NCBI GenBank assembly: GCA_037013685.1
Contig: CM072905.1
Location: forward strand, 3,483,491-3,547,490
Direction of reading: 5' to 3'
Source of the DNA: Acridotheres tristis
Lineage: Eukaryota > Chordata > Aves > Passeriformes > Sturnidae
DNA length: 64,000 nucleotides
Shown here: positions 41,201-48,967 of the stretch, piece after piece
How the letters are laid out: the number at the start of each line of letters is the position of its first letter
Numbering within the stretch: the first letter of the stretch is position 1
Made by a program: the position numbers and the translations under genes
Notes under the pieces: generated by a model
What the model was told of the DNA's origin: nothing
Database searches by the model: none
What the model saw: only the letters and a program-made list of their open reading frames with translations

Positions 41201-44200
41201 GACACAAAGTAGCCCAGCATCAAGTGCATCAGAGAGAAATGCAGGGAAAAGTGCCATGCCATTTGAAATGACAATTACATTGTCATTTTCATTGTGAACA
41301 CTTTTAGGTTCTATATTGGCTGTGATCTTTGTACTAACTGGTATCATGGAGAATGTGTTGGAATCACAGAAAAGGAGGCTAAGAAAATGGATGTGTACAT
41401 CTGTAATGAGTGTAAACGGGCACAAGAGGGCAGCAGTGAGGAGTTGTACTGTATCTGCAGAACACCTTATGATGAGTCGCAGTGAGTTCGGATAAGAACC
41501 TCTTATTCCATGTCTAGGTAGCAAAACTGCTCTGACTGTGCTTTCCTGTTCCTTGCCAAGAGTAAAACGAGTTATTCTGCATATATTGTATTCATTCGTA
41601 GTACAAATTGCTTTCCAGTAACTGTCTCCCCTTCCCAAATGTTTCTGTTTAGTAAATGTTTAGGAAAAGTGAAGTCCCTCAGGGTGGTTAAAATGTATTG
41701 TGGTTTTTATTTTTAATAACAAACTACTAAAACTCCATGTACTTTAAATTGGGATTTATTTTCTTTTTTTATTATTTTATTTAACGGGATGGTTAGAAAG
41801 ACTAAAAGACAAATGCTGTATTTAGTGGATTTTTTTGTGCTTTAATCTGATCTGGCTAGAGAATATAATTTTAGTATGGGGGTATATGGTTGGTATATGA
41901 TTATATATATGTGAGTTACATATATGTTTTACTGTAAGGCTTTGTGTCATAGAATATTCCCTCTGTATTCAGTTACAAGTCTGAAGCTTCCATATGAAAA
42001 GTGCTTGTATGGAGTGAAACAAGCCCTAGTTGTAGTCCAGTTCGTGCAAAATGCATCTTGAATTGGTTTGAACACTGGCTGGGTGAGGCTTCTGGCTTTA
42101 CACTGTTCCTTTCATCTCTAAAGCAGAGGAATTATTTTTGAAATCTCGATTACTTGAAAGTATAAAATTTAGGAACATGTTTTGAAATGGTCTGTAAATA
42201 CAAAAGCAATTGGAGTAGAATTTGTCACTGTAATCTGACGTTACCTGTTGTTTTTAATCATGCCAAATATCTGCTTGTGTGCAGGGGATGGCAGGTTTAT
42301 GTGTTTAAATGCAACCTGGCCTTGAAATAGATGAAGCCACTGACATTTGGTTTGGCTCTTGCAGATTTTACATTGGCTGTGACCGATGTCAGAACTGGTA
42401 CCACGGGCGCTGCGTGGGCATCCTGCAGAGCGAGGCAGATCTCATCGATGAGTACGTGTGTCCCCAGTGCCAGTCCACAGAGGATGCCATGACTGTGCTC
42501 AGCCCACTCACAGATAAAGACTATGAAGGCTTGAGGAGGGTCCTGCGCTCCTTGCAGGTGAGGACAAAGGGTGGCAGCACCAGGGAGTGTGAAATCCCAG
42601 TGGGTTTGGGAGGAAAAGGTGATTTCTCCTTATTTATTAGCTCTGAGGTTTGAGGGAATAGCAAAGCTGTGCCACTGTGTCAGCTGCAAACTTGCTTGGT
42701 GTTACTGTGCTGAGGAATAATTACAATAATTAGTAAATCACTGCTCCTGAGTGGGTGAAATTAAACAATTCCTTCAATGAAAGGCTTTTAAAGGAAGCAG
42801 ATTTAGAATCCTAAAAGGCAGAGTGGGAGCCCAACTGCACAGGGTATGGAAGGTGCAGTGTTCTGTTCTCAGATGGGTTCTCAGTGGGTTGTGATCCACA
42901 CTTCTGTACCTTAACTGAGTGTTACCAGATTTCAGGAGTGTTCTCACAGGGGATCATTATCAGCATGTAAATTATGGCATCCTGATAATAAGAATAATGC
43001 CTGATATTTCTGGTTTGTCTGTCACTCACAAATAGGCTTTTTCTGCTACAACTATAAAGAATTTCTAAGAATTCTGGTAAAATTCTTAAAGTCATGATAA
43101 CAGAAATCCTCTAAGTAATATTTTGCATTGTCCTGTATTTTGCATGCATTTATAAAAGCATATTAATTTCAGGGTACTTGAAAGCACTCTCAGTAATTTC
43201 ATTCTGTTCTTTTCCATGCAGCCTGTTCAGCACAGTATCCTGTTATGTCTGAATTTCAGTTTCCTGTTTTGAAGCCCAACTACTGGGTCACTGACATTTA
43301 AAATTTTACCCAGTCATCAGATGAGAACTGGTTCCTTTTTCATATAATGCTGCACTTCTTCCTGAAATTCATCTCCAGACCCCAACAGATAAAAGGATGA
43401 AAATATTTACCTATTGGTAGTGCCTAATTTAACTTAATTTTATGTTTTCATTGTCTCCTGTTTCCCTGCCAGGCTCACAAGATGGCATGGCCATTCCTAG
43501 AACCGGTAGATCCCAACGATGCACCAGATTATTATGGTGTCATCAAAGAGCCAATGGGTAAGTGTTGGTGAGAACAGCCTGAGTGAGTGGGTTTGGCCTT
43601 TGGACTAACAAGTTAATTTTCTGCTGACCAGTTCCAACAATATTTTGCAACATAAACAGGTTAGGCAGGTGAAACACTGTGATTTCTCACTGATATATTC
43701 AGAAGTTCATGAGGGCTGTTTTATCTGCTTCTAGGCTGACTCCTTCACCCTAAATACTGCCAGTCTCATAGATGGATGTGGAAGTCAGTGCAGCAATAGG
43801 ATAGAATTCATGCTTTTAAATTTCTTTATTTAAAGAGGACAATTTTTTTCTGTCTTTGTAATGAGCTTCTCCTCCAAAGGTTGGGATATGTACTCCAGAG
43901 GCTGAGGAGGAGGTGATGCTATGGAAGCGTGACATGCACCTTAAGATGGAGTTCAAAATTATCTTCATCTGACTTGATAGTATAGTATTGTTTTATGTGT
44001 AATTTATCTTTAAAACTGCAGGAATAAAAAGGATTCAGATGTTGTGAATGTGGGCAAAGTGGAAGGGGAGATGCTGCAGCTTTTCAGTGCTTTACTCTGA
44101 TCTTCTTAGAGCTCACCAGTTAAAACTGGATAAGCACTTGGATGTGAAACCTCCTGGAAAAATCTTCCTCCTGACAGAAATGGTGTTGGGAGTGTTACTC

Positions 44201-47033
44201 CTTTCCTTCCAGTATTGAACCAATACCTTTTCAGACCTCTGCATGAGAGCCAGTGTGTCATTTGAGCTTTCTCACCTACTCCTCACTCATTCTAGAAATA
44301 GGAAAGTTCAGTTTAGTATCTTGGCAAATGTTGTGGTATGTTGACTGAAAATAATATTTTGTTTAGGAATTGTGTCCTTTCCTGTTCCAAAGTTTTGGAC
44401 TGTGCTGTTTATGACAATGCTTAACAACTCTTATTCCATGATGGATGGGTTAAAGTTTACAAGGAAAGCTCAAGTAACAGTATTATTAATGGAGGAAACA
44501 AAAGTGCATTTAGCCCTTTCTGATTTAAGTAGTAGAAGACATTTGTAATACAAGTAAATCTGAGTAAAACACACCAGGTAATCCGGACCCATCTGCAGTT
44601 GTTTGCACACATTCTGGCATCACTGGTATTTCAAAATAAGCACCTTGAAGCGTTTTCCAAGGGCAGATAGTTGTTTTTCTGGCTAAAAGTGCCACTAGAC
44701 ATTTACACAGCTACATTTATATTTGACAGGTTGTGTTCCTCTCCCTGTTTTTAATTGATATTTGCATTAAAATAGGACAGTTACTACTACATCACCATTC
44801 CTGTCCCCTTAATGTGTCTGGTCAGTAAGAATGAGAGCTCTGGCATTTGGCATGACCCTGCACTTGAAATCTTTCATCTGTGACATGTGTAATGTGCACA
44901 TTCCCATAAGAATTGATAACTCATCCAAAGCAAGACAGGACTTCAAAAAATAATCAGGAGGTGATGGCTGGTACATGCACATGGTACTTGAATCTTGATT
45001 GTCTGACCTTCTTTTCCCTTCATTTCTTCAGAAGAAGCAAGGAGCTCCTTGCAAAGGTTTGCCCAGGTCATGGTGATTCTTGTGATTCTTGCATTTTATT
45101 GAATTTACCTGCACACAACATATTCATGCCTGAGTGTCTCTTCTGAGGGAGACCTGCTGCTGTCACCAGTCACAGGCAGCATTTCTGGAAAAGCCTCTGA
45201 CCTGGATAATGCTTTGTTTCCCAGAGTCTTGACAATGTAAATTTCTGTTTAGGATGAAAGTCTCTCATTTAACCAACCTTTGGTTTCTTTAAAGACCTTG
45301 CTACCATGGAAGAAAGAATCCTGAAACGCTACTACAAAAAGGTCACGGAGTTTGTGGCAGACATGACCAAAATTTTTGATAACTGCCGTTACTACAATCC
45401 AAGTGACTCCCCTTTCTACCAGTGTGCAGAAGTTCTCGAGTCTTTCTTTGTACAGAAACTAAAAGGATTTAAGGCAAGCAGGTAAGCTGCAGTGTTCCTA
45501 ACCACAGGTGTTGTGTTCACCCCTGAAATCTCCTTTCTAAACTTATCTTGCATTTGCACGGGGATTTGCTGCTCCGTGCATTTTCCTGGAAAATTTAGTC
45601 AAAATTAAGGCTTGAATGTCATTTTGTGATGGTTGGTTTGGGGTATTTATTCAAAAGGGGTTGTTAAAAATTGGGGTGGTATCATAAATTTGCAAAATTT
45701 GAGTGATATTTCAACTCATTGCTGCAGAAAACGTAATCATTTCTGACCAGGACAAATACTGTGTCTGAGTTGTGCTGGTGTTCTACTCTGCAGTAAATAC
45801 TTCTTGTGCTAATAAGAGACAGTCATGCTGTGAAGCTTATAATCCAATGAAAGAAATTAAAATACTTCAGTGTTACTCCTTCTCTCATCTTTTTATAATT
45901 TACCACCTTTGAAACAGGGGAGTAAGTGAAGTTTAAAATAGGGTACAAAAAATGAAGCATAATTCAAAATTGACTTTTCAGAATTAAACTTTTAAATTTT
46001 TTTGAAGAAGGGCTGACGTAGAGCATTTTCCTTACATAGACATTCCTGAAAAAGGATGTGCATTTTTCTGTCCAGTTCAATACTGTAATAATGATTTTTG
46101 TCAGGTGGTTTCCACCCCATATTTGTGTCACTGCCATTAGCTGGGTCCCCAGCACTCCCTGTGCTTGCACACTGATTTCATTGCTACATCTTATTTGTTA
46201 TTGTTTTTCATTTATACCATCCATCTTCTTTCTTTTCTTGCAGATTGTGATATCTTTAGTCTGAACTTTTTAACTGGAATCAGAACTGGATGTTGGGGTC
46301 ACTTTCTTTTATTGTACAATCCAATGACATTAAACAGCCCTAAAAATCCAGATAATTTGTCTAAAAAGTAAATGTTGCTTTTGTTGCCAGCAGTCACACT
46401 GGTGAACATAACTGTATTAAGAAAAAACTGTTCCCTTCCTCAAATACACTGTATTGAGAAAAAAGGAAAAATTCATCATGGAAACCTTGTATTCTATTGT
46501 TTTAGTTTAAGTCACTAATAAAACTGTGAATGTCAAAGAGGAGTTTTGCTGAACTCTGCTTAGCAAAAATGTGATTTTAACATGCCTGTTGAGTTTTTTT
46601 TTTTTTTCTAGTAAGTTAATCCAAAGACTTATTGAATAAATTAAAGCAAAGTAGACCTTATTATAAATATTCACAACTAAATATGGTTTTTTTGCTTTCC
46701 TTTTGATGGACTACTATTATGTAAATATGTGAGTAAAACTGATTTCAGGCATTTTGGAATATCCCAGTGACACACTGCATTTTACAAGTACTGAAATATT
46801 TGTATTCTGAAGGAGAAAATGGGCTTAAAATTCACAGCGAGAATTACTATTTTTTCTGAAAGGGGGAAAAAAAAATAAATGAAAGCAACGTGGTGATAAT
46901 TCCCTCATTGTGATTTATTTTTGGCAACACCTTGCAGCAACTGTATTCTCCAAACTGAAGGGTGCTTAATTCTTCACTTTCTTCTGTATTCTGCAGGTCC
47001 CATAACAACAAACTGCAGTCTACAGCTTCTTAG
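7446..47033 (+). CDS. BPTF: Nucleosome-remodelling factor subunit BPTF, 5'-incomplete, 31 exons
   Basis: BPTF is the largest subunit of NURF. It acts in the nucleus with the ISWI ATPase SNF2L (SMARCA1) and RBBP4/7 to slide nucleosomes, and it reads H3K4me3 through its C-terminal PHD finger and acetylated histone H4 through its bromodomain (established knowledge of the family). The 31 exons I assigned sum to 8,936 nt, about 2,977 residues plus stop, and phase matches at every junction. Domain order is DDT, WHIM-like motifs, PHD1, acidic linkers, conserved central block, Ser/Thr-rich region, Gln/Pro-rich region, coiled coil, tandem PHD units and bromodomain. The end 'KLQSTAS' matches the human protein as I remember it. 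The start codon and N-terminal exon are upstream of this window. Exon limits were read by eye from splice signals and similarity and are supported individually below. Confidence 0.97.
8269..14707 (+). other. BPTF: BPTF intron, 6.4 kb, no gene seen
   Basis: Canonical GTAAGT donor and 'ctcctacag' acceptor. The interior is AT-rich and holds scattered short open frames without homology that I can recognise. A CR1 remnant lies at about 12728-12780. A stretch near 13960-14120 is somewhat richer in GC and in CTG-type triplets, but has no coding motif or splice context. Confidence 0.85.
12728..12780 (+). mobile_element. Short CR1 LINE remnant
   Basis: The 'gacttgatctcaaagatctt' plus 'ttccagcccaag' string followed by 'gattcta' matches the last roughly 50 bp of CR1. 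Too short to classify further. Confidence 0.6.
14708..14931 (+). CDS. BPTF: BPTF window exon 2: conserved acidic/helical segment
   Basis: Joined to the previous exon it reads [22 protein letters not shown], close to the human protein. It continues with [36 protein letters not shown] and [13 protein letters not shown]. It completes the WHIM region that follows PHD1. It ends with one base of a codon before GTAGGA. Confidence 0.95.
15086..15286 (+). CDS. BPTF: BPTF window exon 3: acidic linker
   Basis: Begins [19 protein letters not shown] and continues as Glu/Asp/Lys-rich, low-complexity sequence, probably disordered. 201 nt with phase 1 at both ends, so it could be skipped without breaking the frame. 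The acceptor 'tattgtag' is short but preceded by a T-rich run; the donor is GTAAAA. Confidence 0.9.
15778..15966 (+). CDS. BPTF: BPTF window exon 4: Ser/Thr-rich linker
   Basis: Encodes [12 protein letters not shown], a Ser/Thr/Asn-rich stretch, then [17 protein letters not shown], which aligns with the human segment [12 protein letters not shown]. 189 nt, phase 1 at both ends. Donor CAG|GTACAG. Confidence 0.9.
15967..18575 (+). other. BPTF: BPTF intron, 2.6 kb, no gene seen
   Basis: Lies between CAG|GTACAG and 'cttttgtag'. AT-rich. A G-rich run near 17872-17886 could form secondary structure. No exon, RNA gene or repeat family recognised. Confidence 0.8.
18576..18740 (+). CDS. BPTF: BPTF window exon 5: acidic/Ser-rich linker
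   Basis: Reads [17 protein letters not shown], then [20 protein letters not shown] and [14 protein letters not shown]. It corresponds to the human NSSSELNSSQSESAK region. 165 nt, phase 1 at both ends, donor GTAATA. The open frame continues past the donor through AT-rich triplets, but that extension is intronic. Confidence 0.88.
18909..19084 (+). CDS. BPTF: BPTF window exon 6: conserved [11 protein letters not shown] block
   Basis: Encodes [17 protein letters not shown] and then [32 protein letters not shown], almost as in human BPTF. The acceptor is CAG followed by GAG, a NAGNAG-like arrangement that could allow loss of one codon, though GAG acceptors are rarely used. The donor GAG|GTTTGT is weak. 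Confidence 0.93.
19085..19977 (+). other. BPTF: BPTF intron, 0.9 kb
   Basis: Weak GTTTGT donor and 'cttccataag' acceptor. T-rich, with nothing else recognised. Confidence 0.8.
19978..20333 (+). CDS. BPTF: BPTF window exon 7: conserved central block
   Basis: Highly conserved: [77 protein letters not shown] and [16 protein letters not shown] recognise it as the invariant central part of BPTF but know no assigned catalytic role. The donor is CAG|GTAAAT; the split Arg codon is completed by the next exon. Confidence 0.96.
20624..20755 (+). CDS. BPTF: BPTF window exon 8: central block, continued
   Basis: Encodes [40 protein letters not shown] and GHTR, nearly identical to human BPTF. The acceptor 'caatttag' follows a strong T tract; the donor is GTAAAA. 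Confidence 0.96.
21294..21423 (+). CDS. BPTF: BPTF window exon 9: charged helical segment
   Basis: Encodes [38 protein letters not shown] and KHQ. Strongly charged, probably a helix or coiled coil leading into the conserved [11 protein letters not shown] motif. Ends in phase 0 before GTGAGG. Confidence 0.95.
22139..22274 (+). CDS. BPTF: BPTF window exon 10: [16 protein letters not shown] segment
   Basis: Starts [20 protein letters not shown] and continues [20 protein letters not shown]. This is the end of the conserved central block. 'atttacag' acceptor, GTAAGT donor. Confidence 0.96.
22747..22968 (+). CDS. BPTF: BPTF window exon 11: Lys/Glu-rich linker
   Basis: Reads [18 protein letters not shown], then [20 protein letters not shown] and [20 protein letters not shown]. 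It corresponds to the poorly conserved human segment after NYRKSLEGT. 222 nt and phase 1 at both ends. The donor GTGATA is weak, but the frame only works with this junction. Confidence 0.85.
23250..25659 (+). CDS. BPTF: BPTF window exon 12: 2.4-kb exon, disordered Ser/Thr/Glu-rich region
   Basis: The largest exon, about 803 codons. It opens with an acidic stretch, then the conserved ISWI-proximal motif [34 protein letters not shown] long, fast-evolving Ser/Glu/Lys-rich region follows. A Thr-rich section ([19 protein letters not shown]) precedes the conserved end: [40 protein letters not shown] and [12 protein letters not shown]. The acceptor 'cttcttcacag' is strong; the donor is AG|GTACGT. 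Confidence 0.97.
25873..25997 (+). CDS. BPTF: BPTF window exon 13
   Basis: Encodes [40 protein letters not shown] and T. Very highly conserved, with a hydrophobic helix. Joins GITWR and YRLQTV across a split Arg codon. Confidence 0.96.
26212..26340 (+). CDS. BPTF: BPTF window exon 14
   Basis: Encodes [20 protein letters not shown] and [20 protein letters not shown]. 129 nt, phase 1 at both ends. Its donor sits inside four tandem GGTT units (26340-26355), giving several GT choices 4 nt apart; only the first keeps frame. Confidence 0.95.
26640..26790 (+). CDS. BPTF: BPTF window exon 15
   Basis: Encodes [20 protein letters not shown] and [21 protein letters not shown] basic Pro-rich linker is followed by an acidic helix that continues into the next exon's coiled coil. 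Donor AAAG|GTAAAG. Confidence 0.95.
27557..27680 (+). CDS. BPTF: BPTF window exon 16: coiled coil, alternative 5' splice site
   Basis: Encodes [14 protein letters not shown], then [20 protein letters not shown] and QRLAAQQ, a charged coiled coil. A second GT after EQQAK (donor at 27600, AAG|GTTAGT) is also in phase 0. Its use gives the shorter EQQAK-KRLEQQK form, while the distal donor (27681, CAG|GTGGGG) adds 27 residues. Human isoforms with and without this segment are known to me. Confidence 0.93.
27681..29044 (+). other. BPTF: BPTF intron, 1.4 kb
   Basis: The open frame that continues past the donor shows no conservation I recognise. AT-rich interior, T8-type tract before the acceptor 'cgaaatag'. 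No repeat family recognised. Confidence 0.8.
29045..29297 (+). CDS. BPTF: BPTF window exon 17: Thr/Val-rich segment
   Basis: Starts [20 protein letters not shown]; then a Thr/Ser/Val-rich run with [20 protein letters not shown]; then the conserved [20 protein letters not shown]. Donor ACAG|GTAAGG. Confidence 0.95.
29626..29642 (+). repeat. A17 homopolymer in a BPTF intron
   Basis: About 17 consecutive A, roughly 100 bp upstream of the optional exon at 29744. Confidence 0.9.
29744..29905 (+). CDS. BPTF: BPTF window exon 18: optional Thr-rich exon
   Basis: Encodes [40 protein letters not shown] and [14 protein letters not shown]. 162 nt, phase 1 at both ends, so it can be skipped cleanly. From memory this segment is present only in some human isoforms. 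Acceptor 'cctcaatag'. Confidence 0.92.
29906..30865 (+). other. BPTF: BPTF intron, 1.0 kb
   Basis: Contains a (TA)n-like run near 30010-30027 and a 19-T homopolymer at 30172-30190. No gene seen. Confidence 0.8.
30172..30190 (+). repeat. T19 homopolymer in a BPTF intron
   Basis: 19 consecutive T, likely length-variable. Confidence 0.9.
30866..31014 (+). CDS. BPTF: BPTF window exon 19
   Basis: Encodes [40 protein letters not shown] and TSQ, matching the Gln/Thr-rich region of BPTF. Ends in phase 0 before GTAAGA. Confidence 0.95.
31278..31386 (+). CDS. BPTF: BPTF window exon 20
   Basis: Encodes [36 protein letters not shown] and one base more. The [18 protein letters not shown] core is conserved with human. 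'gtgcacag' acceptor; GTATTC donor. Confidence 0.94.
31945..32168 (+). CDS. BPTF: BPTF window exon 21
   Basis: Encodes [20 protein letters not shown], a Ser/Thr-rich stretch, and [19 protein letters not shown], the conserved [13 protein letters not shown] core. Phase 0 end before GTAAAG. Confidence 0.95.
32169..33302 (+). other. BPTF: BPTF intron, 1.1 kb, with a CR1 fragment
   Basis: Contains a CR1 3' end at about 32822-33037 and otherwise AT-rich sequence. The acceptor follows a long T tract. Confidence 0.85.
32822..33037 (+). mobile_element. CR1 LINE 3' end fragment
   Basis: Near-complete CR1 tail of about 215 bp. It starts 'ggtttagattagatattggg'. Next come 'ccagagaagctgtggctgcc' and 'ccatccctggaagtgtccaa'. 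It ends 'cattctgtgattcta'. Less decayed than the copy near 4.8 kb, so probably younger. Same sense as BPTF. Confidence 0.93.
33303..33525 (+). CDS. BPTF: BPTF window exon 22
   Basis: Encodes [60 protein letters not shown] and a Thr/Ser run. Highly conserved with human up to the Thr/Ser tail. Donor CGG|GTAAGC. Confidence 0.96.
33752..34545 (+). CDS. BPTF: BPTF window exon 23: GC-rich Pro/Gln/Ala-rich exon
   Basis: 265 codons. The first half (to about 34030) is very GC-rich and encodes Pro/Ala/Gly/Gln repeats with short tandem units such as GQPQ and GAQPQ. The human counterpart is Gln/Ser/Thr-rich, as I remember it. The second half returns to conserved sequence: [55 protein letters not shown] and [20 protein letters not shown]. 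'gtgttcacag' acceptor, phase 0 end before GTAAAG. Long open frames in the other frames here are by-products of GC bias. Confidence 0.95.
34546..35237 (+). other. BPTF: BPTF intron, 0.7 kb
   Basis: No repeat or gene recognised; ends 'atcctgcag'. Confidence 0.8.
35238..35320 (+). CDS. BPTF: BPTF window exon 24
   Basis: Encodes [20 protein letters not shown] and AEREENQ. Very conserved start of the C-terminal coiled coil. Ends two bases into an Arg codon, donor GTGAAT. Confidence 0.95.
35321..37140 (+). other. BPTF: BPTF intron, 1.8 kb
   Basis: Holds a 20-A homopolymer at 35637-35656 and no recognised repeat family. Ends in 'tttcttccccag'. Confidence 0.8.
35637..35656 (+). repeat. A20 homopolymer in a BPTF intron
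   Basis: 20 consecutive A. It could be the tail of a decayed retroposed copy, but I see no target duplication. Confidence 0.9.
37141..37366 (+). CDS. BPTF: BPTF window exon 25: coiled coil
   Basis: Encodes [60 protein letters not shown] and [15 protein letters not shown]. The basic KKRKR run is a plausible nuclear localisation signal inside a coiled coil. Almost identical to human. Confidence 0.96.
37774..38117 (+). CDS. BPTF: BPTF window exon 26: poly-Ala/poly-Pro tract and first half of the PHD unit
   Basis: Opens [18 protein letters not shown], then 17 alanine codons (37828-37878, mixed GCA/GCT/GCC/GCG) and a Pro-rich run. The conserved [13 protein letters not shown] and [19 protein letters not shown] follow. 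The end [13 protein letters not shown] is the first zinc knuckle and aromatic-cage half of a PHD finger. The donor GTGAGT splits the Lys codon, leaving two bases. It can join either 41308 or 42365 in the same frame. Confidence 0.95.
39045..39112 (+). mobile_element. Possible CR1-like remnant
   Basis: 'ggactaggggacctcttgag' followed by 'gttccttctagcc' resembles the 3' part of CR1 tails, but the terminal ATTCT-type octamer is not clear. Weak evidence. Confidence 0.4.
40728..40749 (+). repeat. C11-A11 homopolymer junction
   Basis: Eleven C followed directly by eleven A within an intron. A low-complexity tract and a likely source of sequencing or polymerase length error. Confidence 0.9.
41308..41481 (+). 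CDS. BPTF: BPTF window exon 27: duplicated PHD cassette exon
   Basis: Encodes [40 protein letters not shown] and [17 protein letters not shown]. It holds the second half of one PHD finger plus the first half of the next. 174 nt (58 codons) with matching phases, so inclusion gives two PHD fingers and skipping gives one. The human protein also has this segment. The zinc ligands C..C, H..C and C..C and the aromatic residues of an H3K4me3 cage (YCIC, PYDE, FYIGC, NWYH) are visible. Confidence 0.95.
41482..42364 (+). other. BPTF: BPTF intron, 0.9 kb
   Basis: AT-rich. Nothing besides GTGAGT and 'ctcttgcag' splice sites. Confidence 0.8.
42365..42557 (+). CDS. BPTF: BPTF window exon 28: second half of the H3K4me3-reading PHD finger
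   Basis: Encodes [40 protein letters not shown] and the linker [17 protein letters not shown]. The PHD is completed by either upstream half (exon 26 or 27). In the family this finger binds H3K4me3 and is rigidly linked by a helix to the bromodomain. Phase 0 end before GTGAGG. Confidence 0.97.
42558..43472 (+). other. BPTF: BPTF intron, 0.9 kb
   Basis: The open frame beyond the donor is unconserved. Ends 'tttccctgccag'. Confidence 0.8.
43473..43557 (+). CDS. BPTF: BPTF window exon 29: bromodomain, ZA loop
   Basis: Encodes [20 protein letters not shown] and YGVIKEPM. The WPF shelf and the ZA loop proline/tyrosines of the acetyl-lysine pocket are present. Donor GGG|GTAAGT-type after one base of the Asp codon. 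Confidence 0.97.
43558..45294 (+). other. BPTF: BPTF intron, 1.7 kb
   Basis: No gene or repeat family recognised; ends 'tttctttaaag'. Confidence 0.8.
45295..45481 (+). CDS. BPTF: BPTF window exon 30: bromodomain helices A-C
   Basis: Encodes [40 protein letters not shown] and [20 protein letters not shown]. The acetyl-lysine-anchoring Asn lies in YYNPSDS. The [10 protein letters not shown] stretch differs from human (ERVQRRYYEK), otherwise near-identical. Confidence 0.97.
45482..46996 (+). other. BPTF: BPTF last intron, 1.5 kb
   Basis: AT-rich with T12-type and A-rich tracts; no gene seen. Confidence 0.8.
46997..47033 (+). CDS. BPTF: BPTF window exon 31: last codons and stop
   Basis: 'tctgcag' acceptor, then [12 protein letters not shown] and TAG at 47031-47033. 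The identical C-terminus in human fixes the gene's end. Confidence 0.96.
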
Positions 47034-47875
47034 AGTTCAGCGTGTTAACCAAACACACGAGCAAGGATCTGGTTGTCTGACAATTTTTAATTAAGGAGCC
47101 AGATGTTTTTAGTCAGGTTATCCTGACAAGACTTGATGTAAACTGCGTTTTTATTGGTCACAACAGTCAAATAATATTCTTGGCTTATTTTGTCCAAAGG
47201 ACAAAGAAATAAAAATCAGCAGCACCACTTTCTTGTCAAGATCAAATTGTTGTACTATTGTGGCAGAAGCAGGAAAACTTTGTTTTCTTGAAGGAGAGAG
47301 AGAAAGAGAGCAAGAAAAAAGATACAGTAAATGGGGTCACGATTAACTCCATGGAAATGCCACGTCTGTTCTTCAGTGAAGAAGCTGGTTTAAAGTCCAC
47401 ACAGAAAACTTTGACTGTATTTATTTATTGTTGCAAAAAAGACGCTTTTTTATTGCTGCCCTCATTTGTCAGCTAATTATTTTTTCTTATAAAATCCAGC
47501 CCCGGTTCCATGTAATCCATTCTGTATCTTAACATGATTCCTGTAGGTAAAAGTACAAGAAGACCTCTAGATGTCTTTTCTTTCTATGAAAGGAGCTGCT
47601 ATGTACACATGTGCACACACACAGGACTGGGAATCAACAAGGAGTTTATCATTCATGGTAGATAAAAACAAGCTTGCATAAAAGTTGGGCTGAGTGGTCA
47701 TGGACTACAGACTCTGTTGCCTTGAATATAACAAACAGTACAATTTGTCATTTACTCTGCACCAGACTGAACTGAGTAAAATCTATTTGAAGGTATCTTG
47801 TTTGTAAACATTTGTCAGATTCTAATTTTTTTTTCTTTTGTATTAAAATTCAAAATATGGATGTATATGAAACAA

Positions 47876-47881
47876 AATAAA
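47876..47881 (+). promoter_or_regulatory. BPTF: Poly(A) signal AATAAA, proximal BPTF site
   Basis: Canonical hexamer followed about 30-60 nt later by a TGTGTTTGAGTGTGTG-type GT-rich element, the arrangement of an efficient cleavage site. A weaker hexamer lies upstream at 47210-47215. Confidence 0.75.
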
Positions 47882-48967
47882 TGGAGATCATTGTTCTCCC
47901 CACAGCCGTAGGTGTGTTTGAGTGTGTGCTGCCACGTGTGTGTGACACTTTGGGGATCTGTGCGAGGAGCAGGGGTGGGAATGGCCAGGGAGCAGGAGCC
48001 GTGTTCCAGCCCCGTAATCCCGCTGGAACATTCCCTCAGTGGTGCCCAAAGGACTCTTGCAGCTGTGCCAGGGCAGGAGGTGTTTGTGAGGCGTCCCTGC
48101 CCCCGGAGCTCGCTGCTGGCTGCGGGTGCTCTGGCAGTAATGTGCAGTGACCTCCTGTCGTGGTGTCCCTGGGAGGCTCCTGCGCTGCCTCCGCGTTTCC
48201 TGTGGGAGCAGCGCTGCCCTGAGGGATGAACTGGAGCCCAGGAAGATGCAAATTGCACATGAGGAGGCTTTTCCTTCTGTGTGTGACTGACTTCCCCTGG
48301 TAGCTGTCTGTAGTTGCCAGCCCTGGTTTCTCTGCAGCTCCTCACCCAGCTGACCAGCTTTTGCACTAACTCACAGTCAACTTCTGTTCTGCAGTGGTCT
48401 GGGATTTACCTGATTTATGGATAAGCTCCTTTTGGGTTTAACCTCACACCTTGCTATGCAAGAACCTCCTCTGTTGTTTTTCTTAAAAAAGATGTTGCTA
48501 CTGACCACCCTTTCTTAAACTTCCAGCTCAGGTGTTCAGGTTCTTCTGGGGGGATTTTATCTACTAAAAACCCTGTGTTTTTGTACATACAAACGTTGTC
48601 ATTTAACCTATATGTGAAAATTACTACTTGTTCAGTGTGGAAACAATAATCCATTTATGCTTCTGAAAGTCAAAGAAGAGTAATTGCATTTAGGTTATGT
48701 TGTCCTTTGACGTTTTAAAAAAATGCTGCATATTGTAAGCATTGTGTTTTAATGGCACAAGGAAAAATCTCACCTTTAACAGCACTGGGACATATCCTGC
48801 CTCTCATCCCAATTTCTCAGCATTTCTGTACTATTTATTCATACCTAAATCCATATTGACATGATTTAAACCTTTCATACCTGTAGGCAATAGATTGCTG
48901 TTTTTAACAAATTGTGGCAAACTGAAGAGTACTTTTTTGTACCTTATAGGACACATCATCCTAGACA

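Larger units (their letters stand above)
38118..41307 (+). other. BPTF: BPTF intron, 3.2 kb, upstream of the PHD cassette exon
   Basis: The longest intron in the C-terminal half. It holds a probable CR1-like remnant near 39050-39110 and a C11/A11 tract at 40728-40749. The slightly GC-rich stretch at 40230-40450 has no coding signature. Confidence 0.8.

Noticed and set aside
41168..41638. 156-codon minus-strand frame over the PHD cassette exon
   Set aside because: Antisense shadow of a conserved zinc-finger exon.
7446..47033. Intron-hosted snoRNA genes
   Set aside because: I saw no convincing C/D or H/ACA box arrangement with suitable spacing; a covariance-model scan would be decisive.
47815..48366. 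183-codon minus-strand frame after BPTF
   Set aside because: Lies over the poly(A) region and GC block, with no recognised motif, start context or neighbouring exons.
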